A stretch of 64,000 nucleotides of DNA from Lepturacanthus savala. Taxonomy: Eukaryota; Chordata; Actinopteri; Scombriformes; Trichiuridae. A program made the translations under genes and the position numbers. The notes under the pieces are model-generated. The model had not been told where the DNA came from. It saw nothing but the letters and a program-made list of their open reading frames with translations, and did not search any database. Numbering within the stretch: the stretch's first letter is position 1; each line of letters opens with the position of its first letter. Shown here one piece after another: positions 12,901-23,840 of this stretch. The stretch is taken from NCBI GenBank assembly GCA_030544235.1, contig CM060484.1:20084031-20148030 (forward strand), read 5' to 3'.

Positions 12901-15900
12901 ATAGATGAGCTATTTTCTAATCCCACTGTTGCAGCGTTTCAGCAGCCAAGTCACATAAACCACAGAACAAACAACATATCCTACAGAACTCAGAGACAAA
13001 TAAGTAATAAAATGAACATTAATAAAATAAACTCATTAGAAACTGAACTAAACTAAAGGTACTGTAGCATGCTTGTAAGCTATTTTAAAATTTTGGTAAT
13101 TGATTAATCATTTAACATCATTTTCGAAGCAATTGACAATTCTAGCGGGGCGACGCGGTGGCGCAGGGGTTAGCGCTGTTGCCTCACAGCAAGAAGGTCC
13201 TGGGTCTGGGACCTTTCTGTGTGGAGTTTGCATGTTCTCCCCGTGTCTGCGTGGGTTTTCACCGGGTACTCCGGCTTCCTCCCACAGTCCAAAAACATGC
13301 TCAGGTTAATTGGTGACTCTAAATTGCCCGTAGGTGTGAGTGTGTGAGTGAATGGTGTGTGTGCCCCACGATTGGCTGGCGACCATCTGGGGTGTATCCC
13401 TGCCTCTCGCCGTAACGCACTGGGATAGGCTCCAGCAGACCCCTGCGACCCTAATGAGGAATAAGCAGGTATAGAAAATGACTGACTGGCTGACTGACAA
13501 TTCTAGCTTCCCAACAAGCAGGAATTGCGGCTTTTCCTTGCCTTATATGAGTTTGAATTAATCATTTTATATTTTTTTATAAAAAAAAAATGTAATCAAA
13601 ATAATCAGTAGCTGCAGCTCAAACAGTTCTGTGTTTGAAGGGCACAAACACTAATAATCTTAATCTTAATCTCAATTAAAGGGATATTTCAATGATTAAG
13701 TGTTTGATTCTCCAATATTGTGGGACCAAATACACACTTATTCCTCATTAGGGTTATGAGGGTCTGCTATAGCCAATCCCAGCACATTACAGGAGAGAGA
13801 CAGAGATACACCCCAGATGGTCGCCTGCCTATCATGGGGTACACACACACTCACACTGGGAGGAAGCTGGAGAAAACCCACTCAGACACGGGGAGAACAT
13901 GCAACCTCCACACAGAAAGGTCCCAGACCAAGGAGGTCTTGAACCTGCAACCTTCTTGCTGTGACAACAGCGCTAACCCCTGCTCCACCGTGTTGCTCCA
14001 TGTTAACTTACATGTAATAGCTGAGGATCATGTTATCATGTTTGGTTTTGTATTGGGGAAGTTCAATGATCTTAATCTGTATTCATATTGGGATTAATTT
14101 GATCGCTGCTGTTTATATGGTGGTATAGTTTGCATGATTTTACCCGACAGTCTGAGGACTGATTCTTGTTAACAGAGTGAGTAAAGTACAGTGGAGGAGT
14201 TTTTGGTTTTATTTTCAGAAGGAAAAACAGGAAAACTCCCCAGCTCAGGATTTAAAAAAGCTCAGAGTGGCTCCTCAACTCCAAACTTTAATCATTTGAT
14301 ACTTCTTTCACAGCGGAGCCATCTCGCTAATGGAGAAACATCAACATCTCCTGTTGTCTTTGTTTCTGCGAAGCACTTGGCTTGAAAGGTGCTGTATAAA
14401 TAAAGCCTAACTTATTGAAGCCCAGGTACGTCATGTCGTTGCATACACTGTGTACACTCCACACTGATGCAGATTAAACACTGCTTTCACTGCACGTTTC
14501 ATGGAGCCATTTACTCTCCAGAAAGCAATAAGCGTAACAGAGTTACGGCATGTTGGATGTGTTCTTTTGAAGGTGTTTTCACTGTTTACAATGATGTTAG
14601 ATTATAAAGATGACAGCTCAGTTTACATTGTGGCTGGAGAACCCCAAAAATAAAGAAAAGCTGTTTACACTTAACTACACGCCAATGTCTAATCATTTTG
14701 AGTAAGTGACAAAGAAACTCAGACTTTCAGTCTGTTTAGAAATCAGCATGACGTTATTGTGGCCTTCAGAGCATTATGTCATCTTCATTTGTATCTGAAC
14801 CGCGGTGAAATGTTATTTGATTTATTTTGTATATCTGCAGATAAATGCCAAGCCGGCGGCTCATGATATTCCTCATCTCTGTCAGCGAAAGGCCTTGGTG
14901 TTTACGTGAATCAGTCCTTCATACGAGGCCTCAGAACATCTTATCAGGGGCAGGTGGCCTTCTGTCAGGCCCACATGGACCTGAGCTCAGCCTCAGTCCA
15001 CACGCAGCAGTCATCATCTCCTTTATCATTTACATTTCTGTCCTCACTATGAAGTCAGCCATAAAGTCACATCAATCAACTTCTTAATGGAAAACTTCAA
15101 ATTCGACAATCAGGCTGCCAATAATAGCAGAGACGCCATCACTGTACATTATTAGCCGATCCTCTCGTTTGTACTTTGGAACATTCACTGTTGTTTCTTC
15201 TCGCCCGTAATCAACGCTCATAAAACAGAATGAGACTGATCCATCAGCAGATATAAACTCACATCAAATACTCAACAGGTGAACTCCAACCAAGGACAAA
15301 GACTCTTCACTGCAGTCTGACCCAGACGCTTCTGATCTTAACAATCTGAACTATCAGGGCACCTCAGCTTATCATTCAACAACCTGCCGTCAGTCAGTGA
15401 GGTCGCTGTTGGGTGAAGGAGCAACAGCTGATAAAAAAGGTTGAGAAAGGTCAGAAAGTTCAATGGTTGAACAACACTAGGACACCAAACATGAACAAAG
15501 CAAACTTTTGAACATAAAGGTATGAAGCATTTGAAATCATCATATCAATTCTCAACCAATCCTCATAGCAGAAGGTTGCAGGTTCAAAGCCTTGGTCTGG
15601 GACCTTTCTGTGTGGAGTTTGCATGTTCTCCCCATATCTGTGTGGGTTTTCTACAGGTTCTCCAGCTTCCTTCCACAGTCCATAATCATGATGAGGTTAA
15701 TAGAAGACTCTAAATTCATTGTAGGTATAAATATGTGAGTGAATGGTGTGTGTCCAACAATAGGCTGGCAACCTCTCTGGGGTGTATCCTTGTCTCTCAC
15801 CCAAAGTACAATGGGATTGGCTCCAGTAAACTCCCATGACCCTAATTAGTAATAAGCAGGTACAGAAAACAAACAGATGCATGAATACTATAAATAAGTT

Positions 15901-18900
15901 TACATGACACCTAAAGAAAAAAAATGCATTAGTCTGATTGGTTGGTTAGGGTCTGGCCTGCAAAGACTAATCAAGCTAAAACCAAAGATCAACTGACCAA
16001 TTTTCAAAAAATATGCTGTGACAGTCACTCTTTGGGGTCTTTTGTGATGCACTCCCACCACACAGAATATATATATATATATATATATTCTCTATTTCGC
16101 TGCTCTCGCTACTGAACACGTGTTCTGTCGAGATGGGCTACATGTCGAGTTGAGATAACTAGTGCTAATATGCATGCCCAAGACCCCCAAGCACTGTTAC
16201 AGATTAAAAGCCAGTCCATTGGAGTTACCTGAGGGACAAGAGAAAATGGATTCAAAGAAAGGCAGAAGTAAGTAACATTTTAAAATGTGTATTTGTTTTA
16301 TTGTATGTTTTAATGAATTAAGCATGTAAGAAATGACATGTGCATGTTATATTCAGAATATAGAAAATCAGAATACCTATGACACATGGTAATAGCTTGG
16401 AGAGCATGTAGGCATTAACTTCTCAGTAACTTATTTCTTCTTATATGTATTCAGTCACATGGAACTGAATGCTTAACATTTCATTTTGAAGTTTGCAGAA
16501 CAGTTTCTGGAAGATGTAGACATCACTTCTATCCAGACAAAGCCTGTAGAGGTGTTAAAGGCTTGATGGGAGGTTACATGTGCCTCCTACAGGCAGCACA
16601 GATGGGATAAATTTCACTCCCTGATCATGTGTATATATTGTGTATACTGTGAATGTGTATATATTTTGTAATCTTTTCTACCTTTAGTGGGAGCCTTATT
16701 TGAACAGAAGATATAGGCCTTTCAAAATGAGCTCCCTATACCCAAATTCATATAAATAATTAAAACCCTATTTGATAGCATAACAATACTGTTGAAATGA
16801 ACTACAACCTACCGCATATTCATGCAAATGAATTGAAATTTTATATAACTAAGGTGTAAAGTATGACTACCATGCGCAAACAGCATGAAACCTGCTATCT
16901 CTAATCCAAAGAAATATCTTCTAAACTGGGGAGAGTACCTTTATTTGATATATACAAATGTAAAGGGAAAAAAACGTAATGTAGCTTATTCCAATAGGCG
17001 TCCATCGTGAATCGATGGACGCTACTGTCGATTTAAGATGAATTTATACTTTTACGTATGTAGCTGTGCCGCTGACGTGACACAAGTATTGAGCATTCGA
17101 AGTTCTGCATTGAGGAAATTTGTTTCTTTGATGAATTCTTGCTTCCTGCCAGGCAAAAAAAAAGAAAGTCTGGTACAAGACAGAAAAAAACAGGCAAAAA
17201 ACACATCTCCTTAAATAACACATATTCTGGACTGTATGTGCCAGACTTTTTTTCTTTTGCCTGTTTTTTTCTTTTTTGTACTGGACTTTTTTGCCTCACC
17301 ATAATACTCCTTCATACAACCAAGATGTTTGCGGCTCATCGATATTGAAGACCAAATGCTTTTATTGCAAATGTTGAAGCGCAGGCAACAGTGAAGCCGT
17401 TTGCAGAGGTAGCATGATTTTTCCCGGTGGCCACTCATGGTACTGCAACAAAAAAATCCCATGGGACCCAAAAAGAATTTGTCCCATAGCAATAGTAAAA
17501 GAGAAGCCTATAAACCTGTTGACAGGACGGTCATGCTGTGTGAGTGAGGATGTTTATTTATCTATTTATTTTTTGGTGCCCATTTTTTCAGTCCGGTATC
17601 CGGTGTTATAATAGATCCATGGGTCTGCCTCAACGCCGTAGCTACAAATGCAGAAGTATAACCTAGGCTTCAGTCGAAAAAAGAAAGCAGCTTCTGATTG
17701 GCTGTTGTCCGTGGTGGTTCAGAATCCACGGCTGCAACCGCCATGTGATGAACTCCTTAATGAACTCCTTAATGAATTCATGTTTCCTGTTTGACTATTA
17801 CACCTTTTTTTTTCATGTAAATTTGAAACTATTGTGCAGAACTTGTGTCTCCATCTTCTGTCAGTTTGCGAATAATTCCACAAACTCTGTGGACAGCAGC
17901 TTACACCAGACTCTGCTGTAGCTGACTCTATAACTGCCGCAGCTGCAAGGCGTTGGATAACTTGGTTTGAACAAAATGACTCATTTCACTATCAGAATTT
18001 GATCCATTTGGCCTGATTATGCTCAGAGAGTCCAGCATGATTAAATTATTTCATCCACATTCAAGTTATCACCTGCAGGTCTCTGGAGAACATGCTCTGA
18101 TGATAGAGAATGAATTGGTCACAAATGAGGGGGATTGAAGCTAATCTAAGCTATCTAATTTGATCAAAGTTGTATTTAAAAGTATTTAAGAGAATCCAGC
18201 CCGGTGAAAAAAAATAATATGTGTCTGTATTATTCTTACACTGGCTGAAATTTCAATCAAGGCTTTCTGACAGTAATATATTAGATTTTTTTTGGATTTT
18301 CACAAATGAAATCCACATTTTGAGATGTAAAAGTATATAGTCAACACTCAACACTCAGCATCCCTGGTACTTGGTCATTCTTCTGTACATGTCACTGCAG
18401 GGAAAAATGACTGTGCCCAATAAAAATGTGGACTACGCTCCAGTGAGATAACATGCATGTAAACACACACCTACGGGAACTTCCTCGCATGTAAACACCG
18501 ATCACAGTCCAGCATTCAAACTATTTTCCACTTCACAGCCTGGGTGACATTCCTGCTCTCACACATCCAAACTCACCAAGACGCTGCTGTTCTCTGCTCA
18601 GTTTCCAATCAGATTGGACACTGAAACTCTAAAACAACAGAAAAAACTGTTAAATCTCTTCTCTGTTGTTATTTTTTTAAGATGGTACATACATAACATG
18701 CTAATTACAGCCAAATCGGACCTGTTAAAACACTATATGTACATACAACTTCTCATTTAAATATTTTAGTTTTGACTGTTGATGAGAACAAAGATTACAG
18801 CTCATAAATGTTCACTATTAACAACTTTAACTGCAGCAGCATGAATACAGGTTAACACTGACAGCACCTGTACTATGTATTTGCTACACTGACAGTGAGA

Positions 18901-21128
18901 AGGTGATTTTTTTTTAGAAAACAAAACAAAAAACAAAACATAACTGTGTTGTTGTATTTTATGTTTCACTTATTTTCTCTGCAGCCTGATTTATAAGACT
19001 GAGAGTTGCAGCAGACCTGCAGTTTTCTGGGAGTTTGTTCCAGATGGAGCATAAAAACTGAACGCTGCTTCTCCATAAAGTTTTATATTACCACACACCA
19101 GGGTACATTGTAGAGTAAGCAAAGCAGTGAAATGAGGGTCAGACTTGCAGCAGGGCAGTAAAAGAAGAGTAAAAAAAATAAAACTTAAAAAAAAAGAATT
19201 ACGATATATGAAAAATGTCACATATGGCAGAAAATATTGAGATATTTCATTATATATAGATAATCGTCCAGAGTGCAGAGTGTAGTACATTTAAATTAAC
19301 AAGCAGTACAGTAACAGTAAACAGCTATTTTTTCAATAAAAAAAAGCAATTTGAGACAATTTTAAAGCAACAAGTTAGAACAGGGTTAAACTCACAACCT
19401 CCAACATGGAAGAACATCGACCATCTCACTGAGCTAATTAACATGTGACAAACACATGTGGCTTTATACACTGACTGAGTTATCACGGGGCAGAACAACA
19501 GCTCTTCATGCAGGGGAAACAGATTCCAAAAATTCAAGTTTTGAGACAAAATTCTGTAAATAAACATATAGATCTAAATCTAGACAGTATGGAGATGTTT
19601 TTTTTAGTTTGTTTTTAGCAATTGATTGGCATCATAATTGAAAAATACTGTTTAAATATCAAATGTTTTGCATTTAGTACAATTGTGTACATGTAAGAAA
19701 CTTCAAAATGTTGTCATGAGATAAAATTGTGTAATTTTTCAAATCATCATCTACCATATTTTCAATTTTCTTAATTTTGTTTGTGGTCAATAAGGATTTA
19801 TTAACCAAGAATATAAAAATATGAGCTTATTGTAGTAGTTACAGTCAATAGTTTGATGCACTGTACTGAAGCATCAGCTTTTGATTAATATGAAAACACT
19901 GTAGTTCCTGTGTGCAGGAACATCTGAAGATGCTCTGCGTTCAGTTTGGGGTCAATTTGGCTAAAATCTTGACCAAACTCATGTTTAAACAAAGACATGT
20001 TTAATAAGAGTGACGGACTCGATAACTTGCACAAAGGTTAAATGTTCTTAAAGTTTCTTCAGTAATGGTGATGGCTGTGAAGCAGTAACATGTATGGTTC
20101 ATTTGTTATGAATTTGAAAAGATTTTATCTAAAACACTTGCAAAAGGGCCACCATCAGGATTATTGGCTCGTGTTTGTAACTGAGAAAACTGATTTGAGA
20201 CTGGACCTTTCTGCAAAGTTTGATGATTTTCGCCCCTTTTGGAAGTAGAGTTTCGTCAGGAGAAGAATAATCATACACAAGAAAACAAGATGTGTCATAT
20301 AAACTGACAGCTATTGATAACTTTGAAAAAGAGAGCGCTAATACAGTCAGCGGATTTCCTATTAAACAATCCTGAAATATGCTCCAGAAAACATAGGAAA
20401 AGACTGAGCATTAATGCTACAGTCACACTCAATTCATGTGTATGTGGATCAGGGCAGATTTACAATAAGACCCACCTCTTTCACTTCTGATAAACTCTGA
20501 CTGGGTAAGCAAGAGAAAAAAAGAGAGAGAGGGGGGGGATGTCCTCTCATTCAGGAAATATTCCTTGTTTATATTGTTGCTTCTATAACTACACAGCAAA
20601 GTGACAGTAGCAGCAGAGAAGAAGTGATGCAGCTTGACTTGACCTTTGTTTTAGTACATAAGCCATGTTAGCTCCCAGAGTTTATGTTTACAGCCCTAAC
20701 CCACGCTATTTCCTGTCTCCCCCCCACCACACGCAGACACACACACACAGACACACACAGGCTGAGGATGGGTCTGTCCCACTTGTGACTGGACAGAATT
20801 CAGGATTTTTAAGGATGCTAAAAGTTTATCTTCCTCATGTTACCGATTAAGCTCAGTCTTCCATTGGAAACATGAAGCAGATTGAGATTTGTTCACTCTG
20901 GAGAGTTTTTACAAATATGAATTTGAACTTGTGAAAAACTGCTGGTTCAGCGAATGGAAATATAAACGTTCTTCATATTTCAACTTTCAACAACAGACAC
21001 AGGGGATCGATAGTTCAACATGTGCTGTTCATCCTGTGTTGTTGAGCACATGCTGTAACAGTGAAGTGTAAAAACAAGAGGAATGGCCTGTCATGCTAAA
21101 AATCACTTCCTAAAAGATGTAGAAAATA

Positions 21129-21208
<80 letters not shown>

Positions 21209-23750
21209 AATATATCCAATACTGTAACTACTGTAGTATTAAAAATACTAAATGATCATGAAAATACTGTGCTGACTTTGTCTACAATCAGATGTGTGAC
21301 AAAACTATTAAAAACTACATTCAGAAGTTTTTATGGTGCATTTTAATTTGCAAATGAACATGGCAAAAATGTAGATTTTAATTTCTTTTTGATTATAAGG
21401 AAGAGTAGCTGTTCTATAAATATGGTTCAGAAAGCTCAATCAGAGAAACACACACAGCCCGTATGTGGAAACTGAGCTTTAAAACCAGCCGTCAGAACTT
21501 TAACGAAGTTGTGATGTCACAACTATACAGAGCACAGACATTCAAATCAGCCAATCAGAAGAGAGGCTCATTAATATTAATGAGACAGACATAAACGACC
21601 TGTTCTTATACTTCCAGAGAGAAGCCTCAGAGAGGAGATGTTTAACTATACTGAGATGATTTTTAGTTCTTAAAACCACAAAATATATCTTGTTAGTGAC
21701 ATCACAACTTAAAATAAAACACAGGAAAGTGTAAATATGTGACCTTTATAATATAATATCTGCACTGTGTTGACTTTATAACAGTCAACTGTGTAAAAAC
21801 AAACAAACAAAAGCTGCAAACAACATGTGAATATTAGCTTTCTGAGTGGTTTCTTTCCCTTTTCTAGCCTTCAGACGCTGGTCGTTATTTCTCTGTTCTT
21901 CTCCTCCTGAGTCTCTGTCAACATCGTCTCCAACCAGCATAACGTGTGTTTGTTGTCATCATCACATTGGTCTTTTTGTACTGTGGGCATGTTTCTCTCC
22001 GGGGGGAGGGGGGCTTCTATTCTGTCACATGTCTTGCGTATTTATTTATTTGATTGTGTCATTTTTTGTGTGCACAAACAAAATAAACAAATAAAACAAA
22101 GTTATTTTCTGTAAAGACAGTGTTGCCTAATGTTTTTTTTTTTTTTTGGAGAACAGACCCTGTATCATTGATCCAACAGACTCGTGCATGTTCCAAACGA
22201 GCAGGGGTGATGATGAACTGTTAATTCCTGCTAATTCCTGTTAACTCCTGCTCTGTCTATATATTGGTATAAGTCAGTAACTGTGTGAGCGGCCCTGCAG
22301 GCCACCAGCATCAGCTCCTTCACATGTGACTGTTCACACTCCTGCCGCACTGACCAGAGGGGTAAACAAATGACTTGTGTTTATAAAACATGCACACACG
22401 CGTGCACACACGCACATGCACGCACACGCACACACACACACAAACACACACACACACAGGAGCGTGATCAACACGATGGCAGATTATCAAGATCCTGCAG
22501 GGGAAGGCAGATGGTTTTAATAATAAATGGTATCATTGATCCTCGCTCAGTCACCGGGGACGAAAAGGAAACCACACACACACATGCACGCGTGCGCACA
22601 CACACACACACTCACACACTATCTGTGCCACCATGAACTCATGATACAAATCTATGAAAGGTATTAAATCACTGGGTTGAAATATTATTAAGCCACTGCA
22701 AAGTGTTGTATGATTACTGCTGCTGATGAAAAGCATCCTGTTAGGATGACTAAATATTTTCATTCATTCCACTAACTCACATTGCGCCAGTTGACTTCCA
22801 TATTAGGACCAAACAAGACAAGAATTGGCCAAAAATGAATAAAAAGTGAGACTGTACAGTCAAAGTGCATAACTCTAAGTCTATATAAAGGCTTAGAAAT
22901 TACATTATATTAAACAAATGATCCAGGAATGTTTAATAAAGGCAGTTTTATTAAGCAGATAAAAAATGTTAATATAAAGTGTCTTTATTTTACAAGGTTT
23001 GTAAAGTGTTTGATTGTGTCTGTAGTAACAGATTATAAATCTAATATTGTCCTGAAAGGGTTAATCTGCTGTTAGGGTCTGATGACATGATCATCTGCTG
23101 CACTGTTTCCTAACAAAACACAGCTAATATCCTCCAGGGTTCCATCATAAATATGAAGAAGTATCTGTTCACATGCTCCTCATGAGAGGGATCCATCAAC
23201 AAGTGGAGAAAACACCAGTAATAGGATCAGACGTGTTGGACGTGTACACACAACTCCACAAGTTTATGACCTTTACGCTGAAGTTCTGATCCCAGAATGT
23301 GTTGTAGGTGAAGAACATCTCAGAGTGAAATGTTTAAAACATCAGTCATGTGTCTGTATGAGAGGTTTCTCGCTGTAATTATTCCTCCTGTTCTGGCAAT
23401 AATAGGATTCACAGGCATTGTCCAAAAAGACATTTATCAGTTGAACTGAAGCGTAAAGTTTGAGTTATCAAGTGGATTTCTGCCTCACGTTCAGTCTGTA
23501 GCATCAAGTTCCCTCTTTGTTGTCCTCTGTTGAGCTGTGGTGAGGTACAGAAACTAAAGGATCTGATCTGATTTGACTCATTTGGATGCTGAAGATTCAT
23601 ATAAACTTCAGATCAACTTTTAAATACATTGTTGTGGATTATTCCTCCATCACTTACACTGTAAGGCCATTATAAAGCACTGTCTAAATGAACCTCTGAA
23701 TGAACCTGCTTCAATGTTCATGCAATGATTGGAGAAATTGTGACCTCCTC

Positions 23751-23840
<90 letters not shown>

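Noticed and set aside
13147..13220. tRNA gene, suggested by the A-box-like head
   Set aside because: There is no cloverleaf with matching acceptor and anticodon stems, and the sequence continues into a SINE body with target duplications.
13700..14100. 125-codon open frame on the plus strand
   Set aside because: It is the reverse complement of a SINE copy; the Thr/His runs come from its ACACAC and CACTCA segments.
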